From Thiosocius sp963736445 (lineage in GTDB: Bacteria > Pseudomonadota > Gammaproteobacteria > Chromatiales > Chromatiaceae): a stretch of DNA of 64,000 bases. This document shows, piece by piece, positions 52,803 to 62,129 of the stretch. The number at the start of each line of letters is the position of its first letter. The first letter of the stretch is position 1. The position numbers and the translations under genes were made by a program. The DNA is taken from assembly GCA_963736445.1 (NCBI GenBank), contig CAVTOY010000009.1, forward strand, positions 186,001 to 250,000. Direction: 5' to 3'. The notes under the pieces are model-generated. The model was not told the origin of the DNA, did not search any database, and worked only from the letters and a program-made list of their open reading frames with translations.

Positions 52803-53228
52803 TTATTCCAACACCAGTACCGCAGTCCCCGAATGATGAACGACCTTTTCCGTGTTGCCGCCCAGTAGGAAATGGCGACGCGGACCACCCTTTCGCGTCA
52901 TGACGATCAAGTCGCACGGGATCTCTTCGACGGTCTTCAGTATCTGCTCATAGACCGACCCCACAGCTACGATAGTTTGTGCGGCGATACCCTCGGGTAT
53001 GTGTTTCGCGACGAAGGCCTTAAGCTCCTTGCTTACCTGCGCATGCGCCTTTTTCTCGAAGTCTACGGGGAAGAAACTCTCTACCGACGGATAGTCAAAA
53101 CTCGGCACAACGCTCATCACATGCAGTCTGGCCCCGCAGTTCTGCGCCAGATAGACGGCGGCCTCCAGAGGTTTCTCCCAAGTCACCGGGTCACTGATAC
53201 TGATGGGTAGTAAGATTTCCTTGAACAT
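52803..53228 (-). CDS. Universal stress protein (UspA) family
   Basis: A 141-residue UspA protein: FKEILLPISISDPVTWEKPLEAA at the start and LIVMTRKGGPRRHFLLGGNTEKVVHHSGTAVLVL near the end (nucleotide loop somewhat changed from G-x2-G-x9-GS). GGAGAGAA precedes the ATG. It is 12 bases after the fused TRAP permease gene and in the same operon, a third case of Usp next to a transporter in this window. Confidence 0.86.
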   Translation of the reverse strand: MFKEILLPISISDPVTWEKPLEAAVYLAQNCGARLHVMSVVPSFDYPSVESFFPVDFEKKAHAQVSKELKAFVAKHIPEGIAAQTIVAVGSVYEQILKTVEEIPCDLIVMTRKGGPRRHFLLGGNTEKVVHHSGTAVLVLE

Positions 53229-53240
53229 GATTTCTCTCCG

Positions 53241-55856
53241 CTATGCCTCGGCGCCAAGGGGTTTAGTGGCATCCCTGCGCCTGCGCTGCAGCACGATGAT
53301 CAGCCCGAGCAGAATCAGAGCGGGCAGGTACATGAGTTCCTTCCAGGGCTGGGATGCGGGTGCACGCACCTTCAGTATCTTCTGATCCCAATCCAAACCG
53401 GCCTTCTGTGCGGACGAGCCGAACGTCACATTGTCAACGATCAGCGCACCCTCCTTCTCGACCACCTGGAGACCCGCCGCCTCCAGGCGCTCTGGACCCG
53501 TTGCACCGGCGGGCAGAGTCAGCACGGCGACAAACTCTCGTGGCGCCCCGACCTCGTCTACGCCGGCCACCCGCAGACGCAGCTGTTCACCTGGCGGAAG
53601 CATCCCGGCCACCTGGGCCAGCTCGGTTGGCTCTGCGTCGTCATACGGCGGCACCAACATATCCATCCAGAATCCGGGCCTGAAGAGGGTAAAGGCAACG
53701 AGCAACAGCACCAGCGATTCGTAAAAGCGGCTCCTGGCGATGAAAAAGCCCTGGGTCGCTGCCGAGAATATCAGTATCGCGATCGTGGCCATGATAAAGA
53801 TGAAGATCCCATGCGCCCAGTCCACATTAATCAACAGAAGGTCCGTGTTGAAGATAAACAGGAACGGCAGAATCGCCGTGCGCAGGCTGTAGAAAAAGGC
53901 CACGAAGCCGGTACGGATCGGGTCGCCACCGGATATGGCAGCCGCTGCGAAAGATGCCAGGCCGACCGGGGGCGTCACGTCCGCCATGATGCCGAAATAG
54001 AAGACGAACATGTGCACCGCGATCAGCGGCACGATCAGTCCGCTTTCCGTACCCAGGGTCACGATCACCGGCGCCAACAGTGAGGACACCACGATGTAGT
54101 TGGCCGTTGTCGGCAGGCCCATGCCGAGAATCAGGCTCAGTACCGCGGTAAGTATCAACATCAGCAGAATGTGGCCGAATGAGAGCACCTCGACCAGGTC
54201 CGCGAGCACGGCACCAACACCGGTTTGCGATACAGCGCCGACGATTACGCCGGCGGTTGCGGTCGCAATGCCTATACCGATCATGTTCCGGGCGCCGTCG
54301 ATCAGACCCTGCCTCAAGTCGACCAGGCCGTTCATGAACTCGGCACCCAGACCCCCCTGCCGTCGCACCAATGCCTTGAGCGGGCGCTGGGTTACCAGAA
54401 TGAAGATCAGAAGCATCGCCGCCCAAAACGCCGACAGGCCGGGAGACAGGCGTTCCACCATCAGGCACCAGACGAGCACCACCACCGGCAGCAGGAAGTG
54501 CAGACCGGATTTCACCGTCGGGGCAGGTTCCGGAAGTTTTGTGACCGGCTGGTTCGGGTCGTCCAATTTCAGCTCAGGGAAACGCGCACCAAAGACGATC
54601 AGCGCCCCGTAGACCACCGCCAGCAGGCCGGCGATTATCCAGCTCGCCGCATCACCGAACGCGGGCTTCATCCAGCCGACGCCGTAGTAGACGATCAAGG
54701 CCAGGCCGGCCACGAGCAGAAAGCCGGTCAGGATACCGATCACACGCTGTACCCACGGCTTGGGTTCAACCGCCCGGGGCAGCCCCTGCATGTTTGCTTT
54801 CATCGCCTCGAGGTGCACGATATAGACGAGGGCGATGTAAGAGATCAACGCTGGCAAGAAGGCATGCTTGATCACCTCGAAATAGGAGATGCCGACATAC
54901 TCCACCATCAGGAACGCCGCTGCCCCCATTACGGGTGGCATGATCTGCCCGTTCACGCTCGACGCCACCTCAACGGCGCCTGCCTTCTCGGCCGGAAAGC
55001 CGACCCGTTTCATCAGGGGTATCGTGAAGGTCCCCGTGGTCACCACGTTGGCGATACTGGAACCCGAGATTAGTCCTGTCATCGCGGAGGAGACCACTGC
55101 CGCCTTCGCGGGCCCACCCCGTAGATGGCCCATCAACGAGAAGGCCACCTTGATGAAATAATTGCCGGCACCGGCCTTGTCGAGCATGGCCCCGAACAGC
55201 ACGAACAGGAATACGAAACTGGTAGAGACGCCGAGGGCGATGCCGAACACACCCTCCGTCGAGATCCACTGGTGATTGGCCACGGAGGCGAGGGTTTCGC
55301 CTTTATGGGCCAGCATCGCAGGCATGTAGGGGCCGGCAAACGTGTAGATCAGAAACACCGCTGCGACCACCATCAACGGCGGCCCCAGTGCACGGCGGGT
55401 GGCCTCCAACAACAGCAGCATCCCGACACAGGCGACGGCGATATCATAGCTCGTCGGCGCCGCCGGTCGTGCGGCCAGCTGCTGGTAGAAGAGAAATATG
55501 TAGCCGGCGCAGAAGGCGCCGACCAGCGCCATCACCCAGTCCTGGATCGGTATGTAGTCATGCGGCGAATTCTTGCGCGGCGGATAGGCCAGGTAGGCCA
55601 GGAATATCGCAAACGCGAGATGAATCGATCGCGTCTCGGTATCGTTGAATACGCCGATCTCCAGTATGAACGGCAGTGGCGATGCGATCCATAGCTGAAA
55701 CAGCGACCACACGGCCGCGGTGGTCAATATGATCTTGCCGGCGATACCCGGCGGCGTGCGTGCACCGGTGTCGGACTGCGCCACCAGATCCTGCAGCTCA
55801 TCATCCTTATGCATCTCGTCGCCCGCGGACTTGTCTTGCGAAACACCGTTAGTCAT
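53241..55856 (-). CDS. TRAP transporter fused permease (DctQM type)
   Basis: An 871-residue membrane protein in which the small and large TRAP subunits are fused: an N-terminal DctQ-like four-segment region (about residues 30-180), then a DctM core with GLISGSSIANVVTTGTFTIP, VEVASSVNGQIMPPVMGAAA and MGLPTTANYIVVSSLLAPV. The last 150 residues (a DUF3394-type region) hold a PDZ-like segment, SSAQKAGLDWDQKIL. Such fused proteins are the TAXI-TRAP partners. Two TAXI genes follow upstream, and the Usp gene downstream. AGGAGGAAG precedes its ATG. The substrate cannot be read from sequence. Confidence 0.9.
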   Translation of the reverse strand: MTNGVSQDKSAGDEMHKDDELQDLVAQSDTGARTPPGIAGKIILTTAAVWSLFQLWIASPLPFILEIGVFNDTETRSIHLAFAIFLAYLAYPPRKNSPHDYIPIQDWVMALVGAFCAGYIFLFYQQLAARPAAPTSYDIAVACVGMLLLLEATRRALGPPLMVVAAVFLIYTFAGPYMPAMLAHKGETLASVANHQWISTEGVFGIALGVSTSFVFLFVLFGAMLDKAGAGNYFIKVAFSLMGHLRGGPAKAAVVSSAMTGLISGSSIANVVTTGTFTIPLMKRVGFPAEKAGAVEVASSVNGQIMPPVMGAAAFLMVEYVGISYFEVIKHAFLPALISYIALVYIVHLEAMKANMQGLPRAVEPKPWVQRVIGILTGFLLVAGLALIVYYGVGWMKPAFGDAASWIIAGLLAVVYGALIVFGARFPELKLDDPNQPVTKLPEPAPTVKSGLHFLLPVVVLVWCLMVERLSPGLSAFWAAMLLIFILVTQRPLKALVRRQGGLGAEFMNGLVDLRQGLIDGARNMIGIGIATATAGVIVGAVSQTGVGAVLADLVEVLSFGHILLMLILTAVLSLILGMGLPTTANYIVVSSLLAPVIVTLGTESGLIVPLIAVHMFVFYFGIMADVTPPVGLASFAAAAISGGDPIRTGFVAFFYSLRTAILPFLFIFNTDLLLINVDWAHGIFIFIMATIAILIFSAATQGFFIARSRFYESLVLLLVAFTLFRPGFWMDMLVPPYDDAEPTELAQVAGMLPPGEQLRLRVAGVDEVGAPREFVAVLTLPAGATGPERLEAAGLQVVEKEGALIVDNVTFGSSAQKAGLDWDQKILKVRAPASQPWKELMYLPALILLGLIIVLQRRRRDATKPLGAEA

Positions 55857-55936
55857 GGCGCTTCCTCCTGAATTTGATGTTCTCGTTCGGACAGCCGATG
55901 AACTGACAGCAGAGTCAGCACTTCGTCTCTACCGGG

Positions 55937-56902
55937 CTACGGGGTAATCCAGCCACGCTCGATGTAATAGCGGCGTGCACCCTCGTGCAGGGGTGCCGTC
56001 AGACCCTCGCCTATCATCTTTGCCGGATCCAGATGGGCAAAGGCCGGGTGCATTTCACCCAACCTCTCTAGGTTCTCGAAAACCGCCTTGACGATGTAAT
56101 AGACCGTGTCCGGGTCCAGCGTGCTGGATGCGACCAGTGTGGCCTTTACGCCAAAAGTGGACACTGGGTCCGGGTTGCCGGCGTACATGCCCCCGGGCAC
56201 CTCCGCGTAGGCATAAAACGGATTGTCATTGACCAGCCGGTCGATCTCCGTTCCCTTGACGTCGACGATTCGGGAATTGCACGCGGAAGCGGCGTGCGCG
56301 ACCGAGGGATTCGGGTGGCCCACGACATAGACCAAGGCCTGGATACGATTCTGACACAGGGCCATTGCCTGCTGTGATGCGGGTAGTTCATTGGCGAGAG
56401 AGAACACACTCTTGTCCCAGCCCTTGGCGGTCATGACGACCTCCATGGTGGCATGTTGGCCGGAGCCCGGATTACCGAGGTTGACGCGTTTTCCGCGCAG
56501 ATCCTCGAAGGTCTTGATGCCGGAATCGGCACGGGCCACGACCGTGAACGGCTCGTTGTGCATTGAGAACAGCGAGCGCAGATCGCTGTCGGGGCCTGCC
56601 GCGCTGAACGCCCCGGTGCCTTTATAGGCATGGTATTGGGCGTCCGACTGGGCCAGGCCGAGCTGCAGCGTCCCGTCGCGAATCTGCTCGAGGTTGCTGA
56701 CGGAACCGTTCGAGATCTTCGGCGCGCAGATGATTCCGTGACCATCCGTCTCGGTATTCACGAGACGGCATATGGCGCGACCTGCCTGATAATAGATTCC
56801 TGCCGAACTGCCGGTACCGATCGTTACATCGGCGGCGCCCCAAGCGGACAGCGCACAGCCGAACAGCAGAACCCCGGATAAGACCAAGCGTGCCATCTTC
56901 AT
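55937..56902 (-). CDS. TAXI family TRAP solute-binding protein (first of two)
   Basis: A 321-residue TAXI-type binding protein with a Sec signal (ARLVLSGVLLFGCALSAWGA) and the family start DVTIGTGSSAGIYYQAGRAIC. Later motifs are SNGSVSNLEQIRDGTLQLGLAQSDAQYHA (positions about 65-93), GKRVNLGNPGSGQHATMEV, and AFAHLDPAKMIGEGLTAPLHEGARRYYIERG at the C-terminus. It delivers a ligand to the fused permease encoded downstream. It resembles the neighbour at 57001 over its whole length, indicating a tandem duplication. AAGGAGG precedes the ATG. Confidence 0.9.
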   Translation of the reverse strand: MKMARLVLSGVLLFGCALSAWGAADVTIGTGSSAGIYYQAGRAICRLVNTETDGHGIICAPKISNGSVSNLEQIRDGTLQLGLAQSDAQYHAYKGTGAFSAAGPDSDLRSLFSMHNEPFTVVARADSGIKTFEDLRGKRVNLGNPGSGQHATMEVVMTAKGWDKSVFSLANELPASQQAMALCQNRIQALVYVVGHPNPSVAHAASACNSRIVDVKGTEIDRLVNDNPFYAYAEVPGGMYAGNPDPVSTFGVKATLVASSTLDPDTVYYIVKAVFENLERLGEMHPAFAHLDPAKMIGEGLTAPLHEGARRYYIERGWITP

Positions 56903-57000
56903 GACCCGTCCTCCTTGTTTTTATGTGTACTCTGTCTTCTTGACCTGTACACAGTTCGGAACGTGCGGGCCTTGTGTGACCGCGGCCCGCACACCCGGCT

Positions 57001-57969
57001 TTATTTCAGCAGGCCGGTTTCCTTGAAGTACTTAAGCGCGCCTTCGTGGAGCGGTGCCGACAGCCCGTCTGTAACCATATGCTCCTTTTGCAGATTGGCG
57101 AAGGCCGGGTGCAAGGCCTTGAAGCGGTCAAAATTGTCGAATACCGCCTTGACCACTGCGTAGATGGTGTCCTCGTCCGAGGCGGTGGAAGAGACGAAGG
57201 TGGCGACCACGCCGAATGTCTCGACGTCGGCATCCGTGCCGGTATACATGCCGCCCGGCACCTTTCCCATTGCATAGTAAGGCTTGCTCTCGACCAGCTT
57301 GGCGATCTCAGGGCCGGTCACCGGTACGACCACCGCTTCGCACGAACTGGTGGCCTCCTGGATGGAGCCGCTCGGGTGCCCGACCACGAACACCATGGCA
57401 TCGATCTTGTTGTCGCACAGTGCCTGTGCCTGCTCCGAAGACTTCAGCTCGGAGGCCAGTTGAAAGTCACTGTTGGTCCAGCCCTTGGCCTCCATGATCA
57501 CGTCGATGGTGGCACGCTGCCCGGAGCCCGGGTTTCCGATGTTGACCCGCTTGCCCTTCAGATCGTCGAAAGACTTGATGCCTGCGTCCTTTCGCGCAAT
57601 GACGGTGAACAGCTCAGGGTGAACGCCGAATACCGCTCGCAGGTCCTCCCACGGGCCCTGGTCCGCGAACGCGCCCAACCCGTCCATGGCATTGAACTGT
57701 TGATCGGACTGGGCCACGCCCATGTTCTGATTTCCGGACCGGATGGAATTGAGGTTGGCCACAGAGCCACCGGTCGAGGGCGCCGTACACTTGAGCCCGG
57801 TTTTGGCGCTGTCGCGATTGACCAGTTTGCAGATGGACTGACCGACGACATAGTAGACGCCCGTCTGCCCGCCGGTCCCGATGGTGACAAACTTGTCGGT
57901 AGCGGATGCCGTACCCGTCAAACTCGTCAGCAGCAAAGTCGCCGCAGCCAGGATTATTCGATTTTTCAT
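57001..57969 (-). CDS. TAXI family TRAP solute-binding protein (second of two)
   Basis: A 322-residue TAXI-type binding protein, Sec signal (ILAAATLLLTSLTGTASA), start FVTIGTGGQTGVYYVVGQSIC, GKRVNIGNPGSGQRATIDVIM and PAFANLQKEHMVTDGLSAPLHEG near the end. It is transcribed leftward with the first TAXI gene and the permease, and downstream of the frameshifted aminotransferase gene. The substrate of TAXI proteins is generally glutamate- or acid-like; the nearby GabT/GabD genes suggest an amino acid, but this is inference. AGGAGGAGA precedes the ATG. Confidence 0.9.
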   Translation of the reverse strand: MKNRIILAAATLLLTSLTGTASATDKFVTIGTGGQTGVYYVVGQSICKLVNRDSAKTGLKCTAPSTGGSVANLNSIRSGNQNMGVAQSDQQFNAMDGLGAFADQGPWEDLRAVFGVHPELFTVIARKDAGIKSFDDLKGKRVNIGNPGSGQRATIDVIMEAKGWTNSDFQLASELKSSEQAQALCDNKIDAMVFVVGHPSGSIQEATSSCEAVVVPVTGPEIAKLVESKPYYAMGKVPGGMYTGTDADVETFGVVATFVSSTASDEDTIYAVVKAVFDNFDRFKALHPAFANLQKEHMVTDGLSAPLHEGALKYFKETGLLK

Positions 57970-58165
57970 TTGTCTTTTCTCCTCCTATATTTGATTTTCA
58001 TAGCCGTTGCGGACCGCGCACCAGCTAGCGCTTGATTCTGGCGCCCTGTTCGCAACGGCCAAGGCATTGTAATGTCTGCCGCGGCATCACCTGCTCGGTA
58101 ACCCATCAGCACGGCAGTCCAAACCTGCCGACGTACCTACTCTTCAACCCGATGCGAAACGAACA

Positions 58166-58293
58166 TCAAATCGCACTCAGTTCGCCGAGGCAGGATTCGA
58201 TAATATCCAGCCCTTCATCGATGATTTGATCCGAGGCTGTCAGCGGCACCAGCACCCGAATGGTGTTGCCGTAGACGCCGCAGGATAGAAGAA
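58166..58293 (-). pseudogene. gabT: Out-of-frame C-terminal remainder of gabT
   Basis: Beyond the premature end of the aminotransferase frame, the minus strand still encodes the family C-terminus in another frame: RGLILLSCGVYGNTIRVLVP, then TASDQIIDEGLDIIESCLGE and a TGA at 58166-58168. This shows that the gene once ran to 58166. Confidence 0.75.
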
Positions 58294-59430
58294 TCAGGCC
58301 GCGTTGCGCCGCTGCCGCAACCAGGCTGCTTGGCCAAGTCCGGATTCGGGACGCGCTCGCTCTCCGTCTTTGAAGAGCTCCATCGCCACCATGGAGCCCA
58401 GACCCCGCACGTCACCGATGCAGCGCCAGCGATCCGCCATGGCAGCCAGGCGCTTCCGCAAGTGCTCACCGAGCTGAAGGCTGCGCGCGAGGATCCCCTC
58501 CTCCTCGAACACGTCCAAGACCGCCAGCGCCGCGGCACAACCCAGCGGGCTACCGGCGTAGGTTCCACCGAGACCACCGGGCCCCACACTGTCCATCACA
58601 TCGGCGCGGCCGACCACCGCCGAGATCGGGATGCCGCCGGCGATACTCTTGGCCAGGGTGATCAGATCCGGACAGACGCCGCTGTGCTCTATCGCAAAGA
58701 ACTTTCCGGTCCGCCCCGCGCCGGCCTGGACCTCGTCGGAAATCAGAAGAATGCCGTGCTCGTCACACAGGGCCCGCAGCTTGTGCAGAAAATCGAAGGG
58801 AGCGACATAAAAGCCACCCTCGCCCTGTACCGGTTCGATGATGATGGCTGCAACCCGTGAGGGTTCGACGTCGCATTTGAAGATATTCTCCAGTGCCGCC
58901 AGTGACTGATCCGGACTTATCCCGTGGACATCCATCGGAAACGGCGCATGGAATATCTCGGCGGGAAAGGGACCGAAGCCCGCCTTGTAGGGCAGTACCT
59001 TTCCAGTCAGCCCCAACGTCATCATGGTACGGCCGTGGTAACCACCGTTGAACGCAATGAGGGCCGATCGCCCCGTGTAGGCGCGTGCAATCTTTACCGC
59101 ATTCTCCACGGCCTCTGCGCCGGTGGTCAGGAACAGGGTCTTGTTGGGGCCACTGCCGGGGGCGAGTCGATTCAGTCGCTCGGCCAGTTCTATATAGGGC
59201 TCGTAGGGCAGGACCTGAAAACAGGTATGCGTATAGCGCGCCATCTGTTCCTGCACGGCCGCCATTACCTTGGGATGCCGGTGCCCCGTATTGAGCACAC
59301 CGATGCCGCCGGCGAAGTCGATGTATCGCTTGCCGTCGACGTCCCATACCTCGGCATTCTCGGCACGCTCAGCATAAATGTTGTGCATATTGGCCACGCC
59401 GCGGGCGACGGCATCCGTTGCGCCGTGCAA
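58294..59430 (-). CDS. gabT: 4-aminobutyrate aminotransferase, frameshifted copy
   Basis: The open frame encodes most of a class III PLP aminotransferase: DGKRYIDFAGGIGVLNTGHRHPKV, TTGAEAVENAVKIARAYTGR, FNGGYHGRTMMTLGLTG and the PLP Lys in ITLAKSIAGGIPISAVVGR. GabT moves the amino group of GABA to 2-oxoglutarate, giving succinate semialdehyde. Both ends are displaced: the natural N-terminus (GTG at 59500, KSKQALEHEK) joins VSGEARVRIRISLHGATDAV after a frame change, and near 58330 two further shifts are needed to reach the conserved tail at 58166. It may be inactive, or the sequence may carry indel errors. Confidence 0.75.
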   Translation of the reverse strand: MHGATDAVARGVANMHNIYAERAENAEVWDVDGKRYIDFAGGIGVLNTGHRHPKVMAAVQEQMARYTHTCFQVLPYEPYIELAERLNRLAPGSGPNKTLFLTTGAEAVENAVKIARAYTGRSALIAFNGGYHGRTMMTLGLTGKVLPYKAGFGPFPAEIFHAPFPMDVHGISPDQSLAALENIFKCDVEPSRVAAIIIEPVQGEGGFYVAPFDFLHKLRALCDEHGILLISDEVQAGAGRTGKFFAIEHSGVCPDLITLAKSIAGGIPISAVVGRADVMDSVGPGGLGGTYAGSPLGCAAALAVLDVFEEEGILARSLQLGEHLRKRLAAMADRWRCIGDVRGLGSMVAMELFKDGERARPESGLGQAAWLRQRRNAA

Positions 59431-59517
59431 GGAGATCCGAATTCGTACTCGTGCCTCCCCCGAAACCCTTTTCGTGCTCTAACGCCTGTTTGCTCTTCAC
59501 TTCAGATGTTCTCTCTA

Positions 59518-60981
59518 TCAAGAATGGATGCCGCCAATGCAGAGATACTTGATCTCGAGATATTCATCGACGCCGTACTTGGACCCTTCGCGACCGATAC
59601 CCGATGACTTCACCCCGCCGAAAGGCGCGATCTCCGTTGAGATGATGCCGGCATTGGCGCCGACCATGCCGTATTCGAGTGCCTCCGAGACACGCCAGAC
59701 CCGCGCCAGATCGCGGCTGTAGAAATACGAGGCCAAGCCGAATTCGGTATCGTTTGCCATACGCACGGCCTCGTCTTCGGTCTTGAATCGGAACAAGGGT
59801 GCCAAAGGCCCAAAGGTTTCTTCATTGGCGACGGCCATGGCCGGACTCACATCGGTCAACATCGTTGGTTGGAAGAATGTCCCGCCAAGCTCGTGCCGGC
59901 CGCCACCGATCGCAACTTTGGCACCTTTACTGACGGCATCGCTGATATGCGATTCGACTTTCTGCACCGCGGCCTCGTTGATCAACGGGCCCTGGGTGAC
60001 ACCTTCCTCCAATCCGTTACCCACTTTGAGTTGGTCCTGCATTGCCGCAGCAAATTTGCGGGCAAACGCATCGTAGATCCCGTCCTGAACCAGAAAACGG
60101 TTGGCGCACACGCAGGTCTGACCGCTGTTGCGATACTTTGATGCCATCGCCCCCTCGACTGCCGCATCCAGATCGGCGTCGTCGAAGACAATGAACGGCG
60201 CGTTGCCGCCCAATTCGAGAGAAACCTTCTTCACCGTGCCGGCGCACTGCTGCATCAACAACTTGCCGACGGCCGTGGAGCCAGTGAAGCTGAGCTTGCG
60301 TACGATCGGGCTGGAGGTCATCTCACCGCCAATGGCCTTCGCATCGCCGGTCACGACGTTCAGCACGCCGGGCGGAATTCCCGCACGTCCGGCCAGCTCG
60401 CACAAAGCCAATGCCGAATAGGGCGTCTCCAGCGCGGGCTTGACAACCATGGTGCAGCCGGCCGCCAGCGCGGCACCTGCCTTGCGCGTGATCATCGCTG
60501 CGGGGAAATTCCAGGGCGTGATGGCCACACAGACGCCGATCGGCTGCTTGATCACGACGATCCTTTTGTCCGCCTGATGTTGCGGAATCACGTCGCCGTA
60601 GACGCGCCTGCTTTCTTCAGAGAACCATTCAATAAACGAGGCCGCATAGGTGATCTCGCCTTTGGCCTCGGGTAAGGATTTGCCCTGCTCAGTGGTCATG
60701 ATCGTGGCAAGGTCGTGCTGATTGGCCATGATGAGCTCGAACCAGGCGCGCAGCTTTGCAGCGCGCTCCTTTGCCGTTTGCGCCCGCCAGCCGGACAAGG
60801 CCGCCTGCGCGGCCTGCAGTGCCCTGCGCGTTTCAGTCTCACCGCAGTTTGGAACTTGCCCTATCACCTCGCCATTGGCTGGGTTGCTTACGGGCGCAGT
60901 GCCTCCATCGTCCGCTCCAACCCATTCACCATTGACGTAGCAATGCTGGCGAAATAGATGCTGGTCGGCAAGATTCTGCAC
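59518..60981 (-). CDS. gabD: Succinate-semialdehyde dehydrogenase (NAD(P)+), GabD-type
   Basis: A 487-residue aldehyde dehydrogenase of the GabD group: ITPWNFPAAMITRKAGAALAAG, FTGSTAVGKLLMQQCAGTVKK, ELGGNAPFIVFDDADL and the catalytic Cys in NSGQTCVCANRFLVQDGIYD. It oxidises succinate semialdehyde to succinate. The GTG at 60981 (after AGGAG) is preferred; an ATG at 60999 and a GTG at 61014 are in frame upstream. It precedes gabT in a leftward operon and is divergent from the XRE-cupin regulator; the gap carries repeated candidate operators. Confidence 0.88.
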   Translation of the reverse strand: MQNLADQHLFRQHCYVNGEWVGADDGGTAPVSNPANGEVIGQVPNCGETETRRALQAAQAALSGWRAQTAKERAAKLRAWFELIMANQHDLATIMTTEQGKSLPEAKGEITYAASFIEWFSEESRRVYGDVIPQHQADKRIVVIKQPIGVCVAITPWNFPAAMITRKAGAALAAGCTMVVKPALETPYSALALCELAGRAGIPPGVLNVVTGDAKAIGGEMTSSPIVRKLSFTGSTAVGKLLMQQCAGTVKKVSLELGGNAPFIVFDDADLDAAVEGAMASKYRNSGQTCVCANRFLVQDGIYDAFARKFAAAMQDQLKVGNGLEEGVTQGPLINEAAVQKVESHISDAVSKGAKVAIGGGRHELGGTFFQPTMLTDVSPAMAVANEETFGPLAPLFRFKTEDEAVRMANDTEFGLASYFYSRDLARVWRVSEALEYGMVGANAGIISTEIAPFGGVKSSGIGREGSKYGVDEYLEIKYLCIGGIHS

Positions 60982-61116
60982 GGTCCTTCGACTCCTCATT
61001 TGTGAAGTAAGCACCCCAGACGGCGCGGGGCATAGATTCGACGATAGTTCCGAGCAGCATTCGTAGATACCGACCCGGCACGCGCTAAGCAGCGCCTCAC
61101 GAAAGACTAGCAGCGC

Positions 61117-61308
61117 TTAATATCTTAAACAAGATGAATCTTCGGACCGCCCATCACGACCAAGGCATCCCACGCGTCTTCGATGCGTTCCTGACATAAT
61201 TTGATCGAGTTAAAATATAAACAATTGCTAAATTTCGATCGATTTGCATTCCGCCACGTACGCCGATGGCGTGTGTCGACTTGACTTTGGCTTTTAATAT
61301 TTTAAACA
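61117..61308. promoter_or_regulatory. Direct-repeat operators in the gabD / XRE gap
   Basis: Two nearly identical 15-base elements, ttaatatcttaaaca at 61117-61131 and ttaatattttaaaca at 61294-61308, lie in the AT-rich divergent gap. Each has a TTAA-x4-TTAA symmetry. One lies about 135 bases before gabD and the other about 65 bases before the regulator gene, fitting autoregulation and control of the catabolic operon. Confidence 0.55.
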
Positions 61309-61372
61309 CTACACTGCAACCATATGGGAATTTTGACCGCGTATGCGTTGACCGATCGGGAAGGAGAACTAG

Positions 61373-61915
61373 TTGGAACTCGGGTCACGATTGAGGGCAG
61401 CGCGAAAGAAGCAGGGGTTATCCCAGCGGATGTTGGCGCGCGTTTCGGGTGTCAATAACGGGACCATCTCACTGATCGAACAGAACAAGGTAAGCCCCTC
61501 TGTGGCAATTCTGAAACGGCTGCTGGACACCATCCCCATGTCGCTAGGTGAGTTTTTTGATGACCAAGGGTTGGCGAAGCAACAACGCTTTTTCCGGGCC
61601 ACAGAGCTTCCCGAGTTCGGATCAGGCGAGGTTTTGTTTCGGCAGGTCGGTGCCAGCATCCCCGGGCGACAGCTGCAGATCCTTCGCGAACGCTATCTTC
61701 CCAACGGCGATACCGGTAAGACGATGCTGAGTCATGACGGTGAAGAAGGCGGGATCATACTTGTCGGGGAGATCGAGATAACCGTGGGCGACGAGGTGGC
61801 CGTACTCGGTGCCGGCGACGGCTATTATTTTGACAGCAACATTCCCCATCGCTTCCGTAATCTGGGCGATGTGGATTGCGAAATCGTCAGCGTATGTACG
61901 CCGCCGACGTTTTGA
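61373..61915 (+). CDS. XRE family regulator with cupin domain (PuuR-like)
   Basis: A 180-residue regulator: N-terminal helix-turn-helix (LGSRLRAARKKQGLSQRMLARVSGVNNGTISLIEQNK is residues 3-38) and C-terminal cupin (GEEGGIILVGEIEITVGDEV, GDGYYFDSNIPHRFRN). The start is a TTG with AAGGAG 7 bases upstream. XRE-cupin proteins such as PuuR repress putrescine and GABA catabolic genes. Its location, divergent from gabD-gabT and next to a decarboxylase gene, fits control of amine or amino-acid use. Confidence 0.88.
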   Translation: MELGSRLRAARKKQGLSQRMLARVSGVNNGTISLIEQNKVSPSVAILKRLLDTIPMSLGEFFDDQGLAKQQRFFRATELPEFGSGEVLFRQVGASIPGRQLQILRERYLPNGDTGKTMLSHDGEEGGIILVGEIEITVGDEVAVLGAGDGYYFDSNIPHRFRNLGDVDCEIVSVCTPPTF

Positions 61916-62129
61916 CGGGGCGCTGGCGGGTCGCCCATGGAAGCAGCACAGCGCGACTGCCCGAAATCAGGTGACGTTGGGACAGGTGCCCCCCAAAAAA
62001 ACATCTGCAACGCCGGCTGGTCGCCGTTACTTCGCAGCCCATGGGCGTCGCGAAACCAAAGATGCCTGCAGCACCGAAGCGATGATTTAAACAATCGACA
62101 AAAATGTGTCACCAGCGAGGAATAGCGCC

